Shown piece after piece: positions 49,501-62,871 of a stretch of DNA of 64,000 bases. The stretch's first letter is position 1; each line of letters starts with the position of its first letter. The stretch comes from Glandiceps talaboti (lineage: Eukaryota > Hemichordata > Enteropneusta > Spengelidae). The notes under the pieces were generated by a model. The model was given only the letters and a program-made list of their open reading frames with translations. It made no database searches and was not told where the DNA came from. The position numbers and the translations under genes are program-made. The stretch spans positions 12,387,598 through 12,451,597 of the forward strand of contig NC_135560.1 in the NCBI RefSeq assembly GCF_964340395.1, written 5' to 3'.

Positions 49501-50743
49501 CATGCAGTACTAGTAGTACTTAGTGGGTTATCCATATTTTTTCTTGTTTTTGCATACATGTATGTACCGGGTAGAATGTATGAATTGCCAAGTATAAATC
49601 AAACTCTATCAGCATGCTGAAAATTTCTACCTTGTTGACAAATGATTGTCTATTTGTATTGTTTACACATTAACATCAAGCCACAATACACAGTATACAT
49701 GTACATTTTGTACACTGTAAGTGTACTACATGTATCAACGGCTAGTAAACAGGTAATTCACATACATGTAAGTAGGATGATTGAACTGCTGCCATAAAGA
49801 TTCTGCTTTTTTTGGCAGTAGGCAAAACTAAATGAAAAATGATGACAAATTACAGGTACTATAAATGGAAATATCATTAAGTTTTTTCCTAATGTTGGCA
49901 GATAGATATTTCATAGTAGTTACCATGGTACATGTAACTGACTTAAACTCTAGATCAAGTTTTGGATGTATATCCTTGTGTGTGTGTTGAATTTAAAGCT
50001 CAAAGCCACCTTTATTTGCACCGTACATATGTTATTATGCACATACATTGTATGGAAATACATGTAGTTAACACAAATCTGTTGTAACATTACATACAGG
50101 TACAATGTACCTACTCCTATACATATAGCAACAAATCATCCCATCAGATCTCATAAATACTATCTTACAAATACTTCAACATGGAACTTGTAATTCAAAC
50201 TGGGCATGCTCAGAGCCAAAGGTCCAAGGGATTAGCAGCAATAATCGTAATACCTAATATGGGGCAATCAACAGAATAGCCTTCCCCCCAAGGGTCAGGC
50301 TAACCTTGATTAGATTATTTGTGGTTATAGAGAATGTGACAAGATTCTTCATAACAATGGTTGATTTATGTTTATCATCAAATTTCCCATAATGCACCAT
50401 CAGGATATTCAAGATGGCAGGTTTGCATGTTTCCCATTGGCTTATGGGAATTTTGAATATGAGAAGTTTCCTCCTGTTTACCAGACTACGAGAATACAAT
50501 TAATTGTTACTAATAAATTACTTGTAATAAACTTGCTATCAGAGATACTACCCAACTGTGAGTGTAATTACAAGATGTCTATTGACAGCTTACATATCAA
50601 CATGTTGCAATACATGTACTGCATGTAGTTGTAGTTTACAGTGTCTGTCTTAGTTTGCCTATAGCTTGATTTCTATAATAGTACAACTATAACCTACATC
50701 AACTCCACACACACTAGACAGATTAGAACACTTTTACTACACT
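46600..50743. other. non-coding stretch of probable intron 1, part 3
   Basis: No gene. A very degenerate repeat around TTCTTGCATT (47002, 47097, 47243) with C-rich ends covers about 46915-47320. A CA run lies at 48547-48570. Several TACATGTA clusters occur. Confidence 0.55.
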
Positions 50744-50751
50744 GTAAAGAG

Positions 50752-50929
50752 GAAGTGTGCCCTCTAATGATAGCCAAATTTTGTTGTTGTGAGTCAAAAT
50801 GAGAAAAACTAGCATTTCTTGTGAGTCACCACATAGTAAGAGATAGGGGAACACCAAATTTTGGTGTGTCACTAGAAATTGTGTGCATCACATCAGTGGC
50901 ACCTCAAATTGGCTTTATATGGCACACTG
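50752..50929. mobile_element. hAT-like MITE, copy 1 (178 bp)
   Basis: Left end GAAGTGTGCCCTCTAATGAT, right end the complement of CAGTGTGCCATATAAAGCC. Flanked by GTAAAGAG (50744-50751) and GTAAAGAC (50930-50937), a 7/8 target duplication. Internal GGGGAACACCAAATTTTGGT matches copy 2. Confidence 0.85.
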
Positions 50930-51140
50930 GTAAAGACTGCTTTTGTCATCGCTTCATCACCATAGGTGTGATGCATCTAATTACAACAGGATACTACATG
51001 TACTTACATGTAAGTGCTAACATTCATTTTTAGGTGTGAAATCAACTGTTATATAAAGAACTATAGACCCTCCATCCCCGAGATTTCACTTTATCAGATA
51101 TTTTGCCTAGACCTAATTTTAACTGATTCAAGAATCATGG

Positions 51141-51307
51141 CAGTGTTTTATTTAAGGGCGGTAAGTAGGTAAAATCTACCGGGGTTCCCACATCATTTTA
51201 CCGGGGTTCCCCACCTAAATTATTATATATTGCATGGGAAGCACTACCAGTTTTACCTCTTTCCCCCTTTCTGTTACCGGGGTTCCCAAACCTTAGCAAA
51301 AACACTG
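51141..51307. mobile_element. 167-bp CAGTGTTTT MITE, copy 2
   Basis: Left end CAGTGTTTTATTTAAGGGCG, right end GCAAAAACACTG. CATGG precedes and follows (51136-51140, 51308-51312). Internal TACCGGGGTTCCC occurs three times. Confidence 0.75.
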
Positions 51308-51621
51308 CATGGGTAAATAATTAGTAATACAATCAATGTATGCACTTCAATGGGATTCAAAAAAGAAAGAAAACAGTGTTTTGCCTAGATGTAATTTTTA
51401 GTAATAGTGAGGCAAATATATTTTCAATTAGATATCATATTTTTTTTGGGGGGGGGGTGGGGGGGGTGGAAGACACACTTTAAAGCAAAAATAGTGAAAT
51501 TATAAAGAAAATGAGAATTTAGTATATTATTAATGTAGTTCACTTCAGGAAATACATAGCACATGCACATGTAGCATGACAGCGAACTGAAACGGAAGTC
51601 CATTCACACTAACATCTGTAA

Positions 51622-52003
51622 GGGATGATCCCACAATGTCACACAAGCTTCATACACGAACTGCCTTCTTTTAAGGGGAAGGGGTTCTGGCGTCAATGTG
51701 ATTGCTGAACTTCATTTTCGCACTTCAAGCCAAATTTGAAAACTTTCATACCTTCAATGATAACAAGTTCTGTATATACTTCTGTCTGTGAGATACAATA
51801 CTGGGTTTCCAATAGTTACCATCATCTTTTTACATTGCATTACTCGTAGTAGTGTGACCACTACAATTTTCATCATGGTTAAATACATCGTATATAAACA
51901 TGTCAATGTCACATTTGTGACTGTTCGTTTACGAGGAGGTTTTTTTTGTTCTAGATGAACAAAATTCGCTTATCGAACTTGTGCGACATTGTGCGATCGT
52001 CCC
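51622..52003. mobile_element. PIF/Harbinger-like MITE, copy 2 (382 bp)
   Basis: Ends GGGATGATCCCACAATGTCA and, inverted, GGGACGATCGCACAATGTCG, with TAA on both sides (51619-51621, 52004-52006). Internal ATTGCTGAACTTCATTTTCG is the inverse of the phrase in copy 1 (14679-15089). No transposase. Confidence 0.88.
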
Positions 52004-52006
52004 TAA

Positions 52007-54052
52007 TGCCCTCAGGATAACTAATCATTACAGTAGACTTGCCAAGTCCCCTATGGCTACCCTGCGAATACTATGCATACCGAATGTAAATATTCCACTG
52101 TATATAATTGATAGGACATGAAGAAGGGTCATGGCTCAAAGGTGACATACATGGTGAAAACGACAACATTTTTGTTTTACTTTTAGTCAGCCACATGCAG
52201 GTAGACAAGCTACTATATTTATTAAAATGAGTACATTATCTGTACACATGGTACACATTATTATAATCATTATTAACTGTTTTTAAAAATAGATATTTTG
52301 AATTGTCTGAACAAGCCCTGAATGTGTAATTTAACATCCGATGAGAATAGTAACGTTTCCCTGTGGATGCTTTTAACAAAACATGGAAATATTTCATCTG
52401 ATGTTATCAATGTAGAGGACATGTACCTTGTGGCCTTCATCTTTATATGCTTGTTTGAAATACATGTGTTGCTTGGGTCTATCAATACGTTAAATAACTA
52501 TTCTTGTACATGAGACACCCATCTTGCAATGTCTAATTGTTGCAGGGTTTGTGATAGATAGTCTATTATAATTCACCCAAAATATGTGAAAGTTTATGAA
52601 GTTCTAATATGCAAGCACATGATCTGGCAGATATAATAGGATGTATGTTTGATGAAAAGTCATGAACTGAGTAAAAAAATGTATGCTGTTCTTAGCGATC
52701 TCTTTTGGTTACTTATTTTTGTTGTTCTACATATTGTACAAATTACAATGTTGCAACAACTGTGTACACCAAGGAACTAGTATCATGTGAATTCCTGATG
52801 ACTACTGACAATGAGGACTGTTCATCATCCACATGGATTAAGACACCCCCCCACCCCCACCCCCACCCCCACCCCAAGTTACATATACAACAAGTTGTAC
52901 GTTTCTAGCCATACTTGTGACTTTGAAATTCTATATGGTATGATCTGATATAAACATAACACAGTCCATTATAACGCAAGAACCCCTTTCTGATTTGCTA
53001 GCCCAATGTCAGCCTGACGTTAACACTAGGCTAGGCTGTAAGGGCTGGTGCAGGCATTATATAACCCTTCAAATTGCTAACATAACAGATGCTGGTCAGG
53101 TGTTAGCACTGCAGTTGCCTGATCATGTGATGGTACATTGCAGTTTAATGCATGATGTAGGTGGAAAGCAAGTAGCAGAACTGCATTGGCAGTGTTTATT
53201 AAAAATATCATCTCATTACTTTTTTGGTATAATTACAGGCTGTGTTTCTATTGTTACACGAAATTACCACATAAATCAAGACTGTAAGTCTATCAGATGG
53301 CATGAAACAATAGACCTCTGATTACTACTATGGTAATTGTTCTGGGTAATTAATATCATGGGATAATCTCATTCAAATTTGATTCAATTTTTAACAATAC
53401 CACCAGTTGCCAACGTACAATCTTCCATGGCATCCTCATAAATTATGCACAATAACTTTATTCAAAATTTGAGAACTAAACTCTGGACATTATGTTCCTC
53501 TCAATTAATTTCACACATAACTCAATTAACTTTCAACTAACTGCATGATCCAATCACTGATTTCAGATATCATAAAATTTGCACTCCTATGCAAATGTCC
53601 TCTTAGAAATCTTACATACAACCTGTTTGACTACTAGTATTCTCCTATAACAATACTTCACATATCATATCCTACAAATTTCTTTTCGGAAATTGTTCAA
53701 AACATTGGAAAGATCTTGAAATATACATTTTGTATGATTCCTAGGCTAGTACTGTCACTTCAGAAATTCTAAAGGCCATTCCCATCTGGAATTGTTGAAG
53801 ATCAACTTCAGATAAGGAAGGAAATTTAGGTGTGAAAAACCGTACACATGTAGGGTGTATGGAAAAACATGACAATAGTCTGATACTACAGTAGTAAGGA
53901 TACAGTACAGTAACTGTAGTCTAGATGTTATCCGTGGCTTCAAGTGAAAAGTGATTCAAATCCACAGATAGCCTCTAGACTCGGGCTACAGATAAAGTTG
54001 GTCTAGAACAAAACAATAACTTACATGCATATACATGTATCTAATCCTTATA
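52007..54052. other. non-coding stretch of probable intron 1, part 4
   Basis: No supported gene. Contains a CCCCCA run (52845-52876). Around 52978-53060 the phrase CAAGAACCCCTTTCT recurs from 37785, so this is probably a dispersed repeat rather than an exon. Confidence 0.5.
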
Positions 54053-54060
54053 CTTATAGG

Positions 54061-54225
54061 CAGTGTGCCCTCTAATGATAGCCAAATTTTGTTGATGTGA
54101 GTCGAAATGAGAAAAACTGGCATTTCTTGTAAGTCACAGTAAGAGATAGGGGAACACCAAATTTTGGTGCGTCATGTAGAAATTGTGTGCGCCAGTGGCA
54201 CGTCAAATTGGCTTAGAGGGCAGAG
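54061..54225. mobile_element. hAT-like MITE, copy 2 (165 bp)
   Basis: Left end CAGTGTGCCCTCTAATGATA, right end the complement of CTCTGCCCTCTAAGCCAATT. Flanked by CTTATAGG (54053-54060) and CTTATAGC (54226-54233), a 7/8 target duplication. About 80 percent identical to 50752-50929 by eye. Confidence 0.88.
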
Positions 54226-55189
54226 CTTATAGCTCAACTGATAAGATAGCACTAATGCAACGGGTCAAATTATGGGTCTTTAAGAGTTTTTGTGTGATTT
54301 TAGTTACTGCGAGGTCAATTCCAGATACATGACTTGGTAACTTGGCTATCTGACTCTATATAAGTGGCTCAATGGCATGACACAGTCAAACCAGATTGCC
54401 AAGTGTCTGGGATAATGTACTATGTATGAATGACATCAACATCTGTTATCAGTGTTAGATAAGTTGTGATACTACCTAGTGTCAAGAGTTACGAATGAGA
54501 TTTTGAATTTACTGCCTTAATGTTAGACTATCATCTACAGATAAATTTCCTTAAAAATTGTAAAAATTGTATATTCCAAGGTGTGTTAACATGTCTGGTA
54601 ACAGTACATGCAAATGTATGTAGGTGTGGATATGCCGAGTAACTACCAGTACATATGACCAGTTCATTCCAATACCAAATGTTCTAGATGGCATTCATAA
54701 CCGTATAATAGAGTGACTTGAATATTTTCTCTACCATTGTGTTGTGCAGTTATGAATGCTGACACCATGTGGCACAGCTTATTGGTACACCATTGCAATA
54801 TGGTACCGAATTCAATGCAACAATATTAGTCAATAACACTTCAGTTTTGTCTTTGTTTCAAAACAAAGTACTTTTAAAGTAATATAATATTATAGCGTAA
54901 CATAATCCATACACATATTGTGAACTGCTATCATTCTAAAAAAAAGTTCATTTAGAGAAATTTGTGTCAAATGTGTTTTTATAATGATGAATGCTGTTGA
55001 CAATTCGCACAACAAACATACAATGTACTACCTGTCATACACACCTGGACAAATCAATAAAATGCCATTTTCCAAAATTTCTACACTGCTATTGAGTGAA
55101 AATAAGATCATGTGTACAGAGTTAATAACTTAGAGATGCGTTCATGCTAATCTACAAAAGTTGAACTGTTTAGTGACATTCCAATTTTC

Positions 55190-55680
55190 GGAAGTACCAT
55201 TGGACAATAACATGGCGGGTTGCAATAACACGTCAAGGAATGGTTGGTCGTATATAGTCAATGAGGGCCCTAGGTGTACAGTATATAGTCTAGTTCCTGA
55301 CAGGCCGTATTTCGTACTACGTTATCTTCATACTATTATGTCTAGTCAATCCCGTTACTCAAGGCATTAATTGTAGTTGAAGCCCATGGTGGACGAAGCG
55401 CAAATGGCACATGTCAATAGTAATCCATCACAAATTGACAGGCTGTCATCATCACTCATTAATATTCATTTGGTACAGCTGTTTCGGTTTTTACTATGAT
55501 ATGCAAATGTCCAACCAGGACTCCACCTCAAGGGGACGCGATGACGTGATCATGTTTATATGAACACTGTAGGGGGGAGCACAGAATTCTGTGCAAGAGT
55601 AACGGGATTGACTAGACAGAATAGTATGAAGATAACGTAGTATGGAATACAGTCCGTCAGGAAAAAGACTACACAGTACA
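55190..55680. mobile_element. composite inverted-repeat element
   Basis: Arms 55273-55358 and 55597-55680 are inverted copies sharing CTACGTTATCTTCATACTAT and CTAGTCAATCCCGTTACTC at about 90 percent. The left flank 55200-55265 resembles half of the 29085-29383 foldback. The centre (55400-55450) shares GTAATCCATCACA and CTGACAG-like phrases with 58095-58145. Confidence 0.7.
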
Positions 55681-58600
55681 AGAATATTAGATAGAGTCCA
55701 AGAATTTGATAGATATCAGTACATATATTATACAAAATAGCCGTGTAATGTGTGTTTTAACCAATCAGCTCCTACATTGTACATATACTTAGATGTCCTT
55801 TGAATATTTCATTTCAATGAAGCATCAACAAGAAAATGGGCAAAAATTCTTATTGGAGCTTAAATCTACATGCTGTGTCAGATAACATCAGTGGTGTCTC
55901 CGAATGACCTGAAGTACATGTAATGATGAGTCCACATCAGTAGACTGGATCAGCTGGTGATGACTGAGCTACATACATGTATGATGTAGTAAATATTTCA
56001 TGATGGACTTAGAGTAGATGTATCTAAGTGGTATAATCTAAAATCATATTCTAATTTTAGATTTGAATACAGACGTATTGGGCAAATGGCTAGGCATGCG
56101 TTGAAATGACATACATGTACATGTCTATATATCATGTAATTCTAATCAACAAGCAAAGGTGAGAAGCTAAGTTAATGCTGCCAAGTACTCTTGTAAGACC
56201 CTGATCTGTGCTTGAAAGGTTACCAAACAAACATCGAGGATGACAGTACATGTACAGTATATGTACCTCTGGTGCGCAGCGCAAGTCCTTGACAGCGCCT
56301 TTGGTGCTATGGGACCTCTGGTAGCTTTTAAAGTTAGCACAAAATGCCCAAGGTTCTAGAAAGCTAACCTAATGCCAACTCTAACACATGCCTACACTAG
56401 CTACAGTCTATCACAGATAGTCATATTTATTCTTGTCATTGTTTCTCCTCATTTATTCTGCACTGTCATCCTATATAAGTACTTAATCTTCATTAAAAAA
56501 AGTGTGAAAATGAGTGGCTTTTCAAGTACAGGTACACCTGTATGTATTTTCTTTCCTGATAATCTACCTGCTTACAAGCAGCTATCTGGAATTCATACTG
56601 CTGTGTTTTGAAATACTTGAATGGACAGTGGCTTCCACACCATTTAATTTGAAAATAACACCAGTGAACTTTTGTATTCTTTTCATTAGGTTGATTTCGA
56701 CTATGTCTGTTTAGTACAAATACAAAAGACAAATGACTTAGAACCTTCGCCAGGTTGATATTGACTATGTCTGTTTAGTACATACTACAATACAGAAGAC
56801 AAATGACTTAGAACCTTCGCCAGGTTGATTTTGACTATGTCTGTTTAGTACAATACACAAGACAAATGACTTAGAACTTTTGCTGAGATTATTTTGCCTC
56901 TGTCCGTTTAGCATAAAACAGATAATACAGATGACTGAAGACAAATGACTTAGAAATTCACTGGGTTGATTTGACTACATGTATGCCCATTTAGTATAAC
57001 ACAGAAGACAAATGACCAATAGTAATAGAACCTTTGCTGGGTTGATTTTGACTATGTTGCAGCACATATCAACAGTGTGCCGAGATGACATCCATCCATG
57101 TAGTCAAGATCAATCCTGCTCAAGTTCTACGCTAAAAAAGCAAATGGAGAACACCTTTTCTCTTTCAATCGTGGTATGACGTAACAAAGTTTTGTATCTC
57201 TATCATGGTTATCATATTACATAATACAATCTTTAAAAACATACTAACTCCCACCAGCAACAATGCCCTTTCTTTCACCACAATGAATGAAAGATGAAAT
57301 ATTAACATGGCCATGTGTAAACCACATGCCTGGATCAGCCAACTGAACCATATGGGTACTTCACTGCTAAATGACATTTAAACTAATACATTGTCAACAA
57401 ATTAATGAGGTGTTTACTTTTAAATCAATGTTATTTCTCAATAGTATATTAGCATACATGATATATTTGTACACAGTATTTCAAGTGTCAATATCACGCA
57501 CTCTTAGACACACCGGGTATAGACAACCTCAACCTAGACCTAGGGATATAGACCTGTAAACAATTGATTTGCAAGGCTTCAACATTCTGAAAACATGCCA
57601 AAGATTGTCATACATTTCTGAAGTACCTCAAGACAAGTCAAAAGTTAAAGGACCGATGAGCAATTATTTTTAGTTCAACATCTTCATTTAGTGATTCCCA
57701 TGGATTACACAGTGACCACAGTATGTCATATTTACATAGAATGGCATTCACATGATAAGGCTACTTTCGTGAAATACTTTCATGATTACAAGATCGGCAC
57801 AGTGCCAAGGAAGCATTTGATTACCACAATTATCTGATTTGTGATTTTTTAGGCAAGTAGTTGCATGTCACATGTGTATAGCCCAGACACTTGCTGTCTA
57901 AACCATGTTGGTTTGGATACCGTAAACAAAGCTTAGGGCCTACCTCATACACGTATGTTACAATATCATATGGATAGTCTAGTTACTATACATGTAGTCG
58001 TTTTCATTTTCTACAATTTCTCTCTCTCCCCACGTATAGTCAAATGGACAAATTTTACCAAAACCCTAGCTATAATTATCACCTGCTGTGGAAAGTTTGG
58101 ACATCACACGTCAGTAGTAATCCATCACACACTGACAGCTGGTTTTTCACAATTCTAAAATAATCTCTGTTGAACAAAATACAATACGATTGTCTGCAAA
58201 TTTCTATTGTATTGACTCATCCCAGGGAAGGTAAATAATTGTATTGTTTACTTTTAGGCACATCATCCTGCAGTGGGCTGAATGAATGGTGGCACGCTAT
58301 TGTTTATTTTGAATATATACAGAACTGTGTTCAGTCCCTGCACAAAGTGTGAGGAACAAGTAATTTAATCAAACATAGACAAGTCAGGACAGGTTGATTG
58401 TAAGTCAGTAACATCAACCAGCATTTTACTAAGGCTACCTCTATAATTACTATCTGTACTACTACATGTATAGAATAAATTTTACAATAAACGGTACAAT
58501 TTGAGATGTCATCTGGAAACAAATACCTGAATGTGACCGTAAGTTGGTTAATATTACACATGTAGTGTTACAGGAAGTGTAATGGAGTTCTTTTTTTTGC

Positions 58601-59540
58601 AACGTCTTTTTTACATTATGCATAATACGTGTAATTATGTGTACAAGGTTGACGTTTTGATGCAAGAGCCAAGGTACAGGCACACTCAGTATTTAAATTT
58701 CCTCCATCAGACAATGAATCCTTAATGACGTACCTGTAATATTACAGGCTTATTCTATTACCATTTATATGCCATTTGTAATAAATGAACACTTCTTTCA
58801 GGAGTATACCAATTACTTTCCTGTCAGTTAATGTTCAATTTCCTTCACTATTGTCTGAGAAGGGTCACCATGTCAGTAGTGAGGGCAATGAAAGGTGAAC
58901 TACATGATGAATGTGCAAACAATTTTCATTTGTCATTACCTTGGACTAATGTAAAGAGAGCATTTTGCCTTTTCGCTACAAAATATTGCACAAAGACTGA
59001 ATTAAGACGTTGCTACTACACAACTAATGGGCTGGTCAAACCAGTTTGTTTGTTTGTATATACTTGCATGATAGCTAAGGACAGAGTTCAAATCAAACAT
59101 ACCATTACCAAAATTCCTTTTCCAAGTGCACTTCCAAAATGGTTGAAATGGCATGCCACATTCACTAAATACTGTTCCTGGCTTATAGGGCATATACCTT
59201 ACAAGGTCAAATGTATGGTTAAGCTGATAAAGAACTTGACACCCCCCCCCCCCCCTCCTGCTCCTAACATTCATATTGCAATAAAGCCATTAGATCAAGT
59301 TTAGGGATGTATCTTATAAGATTAAATGTAAACATATTAAGGTAAGTTCTTTCAAGAGAGACTTGGCCTTTGGCATACTACAAACATGCAACTAACTGTT
59401 CCAAGCTTAACAATTCTACACACAACTAATCCTTGCCTGTATAAGATAGTTTGGTTTGAGATAATTGTCCTAAGGGTACAGTTTTAATTAATTAGACTTG
59501 TATAAAGTTGTATGTGTTACCTTAACATACAATGTACAAA
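55681..59540. other. non-coding stretch of probable intron 1, part 5
   Basis: Contains the tandem repeat 56680-57062 and a poly-C run (59240-59254). The 157-codon frame at 58831-59304 has no recognisable domain and I do not call it a gene. Confidence 0.5.
56680..57062. repeat. tandem repeat, about 63-79 bp unit, five copies
   Basis: Units contain AGGTTGATTTTGACTATGTC, TGTTTAGTACA and GACAAATGACTTAGAA. GACAAATGAC recurs at 56728, 56798, 56861, 56940 and 57007. Confidence 0.9.
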
Positions 59541-59555
59541 ATGTATGTACATTTA

Positions 59556-59592
59556 TGTATATGTATGTGTGTATGTGTGCGTGCGTGCGTGT

Positions 59593-59652
<60 letters not shown>

Positions 59653-59765
59653 ATGTATGTATGTATGTATGTATGTATGTATGTATGTATGTATGTATGT
59701 ATGTATGTATGTATGTATGTATGTATGTATGTATGTATGTAGGTAGGTAGGTATGTATGTATGTA
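59556..59765. repeat. GT then ATGT microsatellite
   Basis: A GT run (about 59596-59636), then about 28 ATGT units, then three AGGT units near 59740. Same order and strand as at 13258 and 24367. Confidence 0.98.
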
Positions 59766-62214
59766 CAATTTGTATGTACCTGTACATACACATGTATACA
59801 CATGGTATGTATGCAAGAGGTCAATTTAGAAGTCACTAAGGTCCCAGCATTCTTTATATTACAAAGTTAAAACTTTATATTACATTTTGTGTACTCACTC
59901 AATATATTTGTTCCCTTCAATAATATGATTAACGTGTTTTTTCTTAGATATGAAAAAAAATAATGTTGAGTTTTGTCATGAAAATAAAACAAATAGTTAC
60001 ATACTATGACCCAAGTCTGCAGGTATGCTTGTTGACCATGAATCAAAATTGGGACACAGTTTGTTTGGTATAATTTACATCTACATCTATCACGTCAACA
60101 TTTCTAATTTTGAATTATACACCTCTGACAGTTTTTTTTTCTGAACTATCTTTCCTCATGTTTGATTTACACCTTGTGGCAAGAATTTATTAAATTTGAT
60201 CTAAGCAATCTAAAGTAAAGTCTGTATTCTTATGTAATAGGAATATTTAGACAGTCGGTCCGAGTGATTGATATACCATACAGTGCTTCGAACAGTGTCT
60301 GCACAATCCCATATAATATGTAGGGAATTTGGAAATAATTCTAATATGTAATGATTATTTCATGTCCATGTCACATTTTATAGTCTATTTCGGGTTGGGT
60401 AAGAGAGTACACATAAATTTAGAACGACATCTGTCAAAAGCTTCATTCATCACCGAGATACGAATAGCCTCATTTCAAACACATCACCTCATGCAATACT
60501 ATCCTTCTGACCAACAGTTTGCACCTAGCAGTAGTAATGTATATTTCCTATCTCTCACAGCCTGTACAATTTCCCTGTTTGAATTATTTATGTGGGGTTA
60601 TTAGAACAAAAATTTTCCGGCAGCCAGTATTGATTACATTATACCTTTAGTTTGGCTGCAGTAATTTGATGGAAAATTGGTCTGAGCAGAAGCGTTTATA
60701 TATCTTGAGAGGCGACTTCTCAATAATATATGGAAGGAGAGTGAGAGTGAACACCAAATATGGACAGCAGGATCAAGAATTTCACATATGTCCATATAAA
60801 TGCAGATTGGAAATACATAACACATTGACAGCAATCTACGTCTGCAATGATAATTCACCCAGATAAACTTGTCCATTCCTGAAGATCAATCTGTCTAGAA
60901 TGTTTGGCCGAAACACGCATGAACAACCGACCGTGTAAGTCTCCATAAAACTCACTCACAGCACAGATGTTAAATTATGTTCTTGTTCAACAAGAATTGA
61001 CAGTTAAACACATGCCTCTGTTTATTTTCTTTGCAACCATACAAGCATTGCTTTTTTTTCACTTTAGATCCTGTCTCCATATGCATACAAATCTGTTACT
61101 GTCAATACCATCAGCAGTTCTTGAGATCACTATGTATTCTCAATTTATTTCTAATTAATGAAGATATCAATTAATACGAAACGACAATGTATCTGTAATA
61201 CTGTATCTGAAAATATATTTTGTTCGTAAATAATAAATCCACAGTACAGTGAATTTTTCATGTACCTTTTAAGAAAGCACTATTTTTCTGTATTCAAACC
61301 CACTATTTTATTCTATTTATACCATGCAACAGAGGAAGAACACTCACGCCATGTGGTATCTTGGATACCATAGGGTGAATCTGTGGGGTCAATGTTTTCC
61401 ATTGTGAATCTGTGACCATTTGTAGATCACATGTACATACATGTAAATGATGTATAATGTACAAATGCATATTGACTGCAGCAACATCACCCCAAACAGA
61501 TGTTAACTTCAAACCTAGTATAAGTAGAAATTTGCATGTACATCATGTATTGCCTGATCACAACATGCAGCATGATAGAATATTTCATTTGTTTTCCTAC
61601 AGGCGTACATACATTGTATTTCAGCTTAGATTGTATGCTATAACAAATCATGTACATTACATTGTAATTCAGGTCTTAGACCGAGTTTTACAAGAAACAT
61701 ATTGTACACATGTGATCATCCTATGTAATCCACACATCTTTCTCTGACTCAACTCCAGGCAGTCAACTGATTTAACTTGCCTACCCTATACATGTACACC
61801 ATTAGTCAATCTCATGTATCACACTTAAAGCTGCTCTAGCTCCAACTGTAACTATCCTTTTTCTTAATTTTTGTTCGTTGTTTTGACTTTTGACTTTATA
61901 CTATTCTATTTACTATCACTCACTAAGTCATCAAACCCTCCCTTTCAGCATCATGATCCAAAACTCTAGAATTTGTTGACAAATGATTATTCATTTAAAT
62001 ATTATTTACACACAGGTGTCAAGTCAGTGTACAACCAACCGGTCAACAAATAATTCTGCTAATGAGAGAAAGATTGGAATGTTTCCCAATAATGGTTTGA
62101 TAGATTGTCAAGAAAAAAATTAATGAAAATTCGGGAAAAGTTTAGTAATTAAAAGAAAAGTCAACGAAAATGCATTCTTCCACATTACGTCATGAATTAT
62201 TAGTACATGTACAT
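59766..62214. other. non-coding stretch of probable intron 1, part 6
   Basis: AT-rich, no repeat array or gene recognised. Open frames (60329-60604, 61457-61747) look random. Confidence 0.5.
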
Positions 62215-62515
62215 ATCATACATTTACAAAATATTCATGATTATGATATATAATATGATATATGATATGACACGACATAACAAGACATGATATGACATGA
62301 TGAGATATGACATGATATATGATATGACAAGACATGATATGACATGACATGATGTGATGTGATATGACATGACATGATCTGATATATGACATGACATGAC
62401 ATGATATGATATATGATATGATATGATATATGATATGATATATGATATGATATATGACATGACATGACATGACATGACATTATATGATATGACATGATAT
62501 GTGATATGATAAAAA
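62215..62515. repeat. ATGAT/ATGAC pentamer microsatellite
   Basis: About 280 bp of GATAT, GACAT and ATATG units. All overlapping frames encode His/Ile/Ser/Met repeats. Confidence 0.95.
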
Positions 62516-62871
62516 TATACTGATAAAGCACCAAAGTACAAAATGTATATCAACGTATAATTTGATGAAATCTACATGTAGTCTTGTTTGCGGACAGAGC
62601 ACAGAGCGAATCTAGACTTGACATGGTCAGAATGAAATCTCAACTCGTACGTTTGTAAACAGGACTAGATGAAATCATCAAACATGATATGTGATATGAT
62701 AAAAATATACTGATAAAGCACCAAAGCACAAAATGTATATCAACGTATAATTTGATGAAATCTACATGTAGTCTTGTTTGTGGACAGAGCACAGAGCGAA
62801 TCTAGACTTGACATGGTCAGAATGAAATCTCAACTAGTACGTTTGTAAACAGGACTAGATGAAATCATCAA
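62492..62871. repeat. 190-bp tandem duplication, about three mismatches
   Basis: 62492-62681 and 62682-62871 are consecutive copies, each from ACATGATATGTGATATGAT to GAAATCATCAA. Differences seen: T/C near 62534, C/T near 62592 and C/A near 62646. It is the youngest duplication in the window. Confidence 0.97.

Noticed and set aside
52995-53321. 108-codon plus-strand frame
   Set aside because: The region shares a phrase with 37785 and looks like a dispersed repeat; no domain recognised.
55190-55680. ELL promoter or first exon because of local CpG content
   Set aside because: No minus-strand frame resembling the ELL N-terminus; the CpGs belong to an inverted-repeat element.
58831-59304. 157-codon plus-strand open frame
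   Set aside because: No recognisable domain; a poly-Pro run comes from a poly-C tract, there is no splice or coding-like context, and an antisense frame of 90 codons overlaps it. It is the longest non-repetitive unexplained frame, so a transcript search would settle it.
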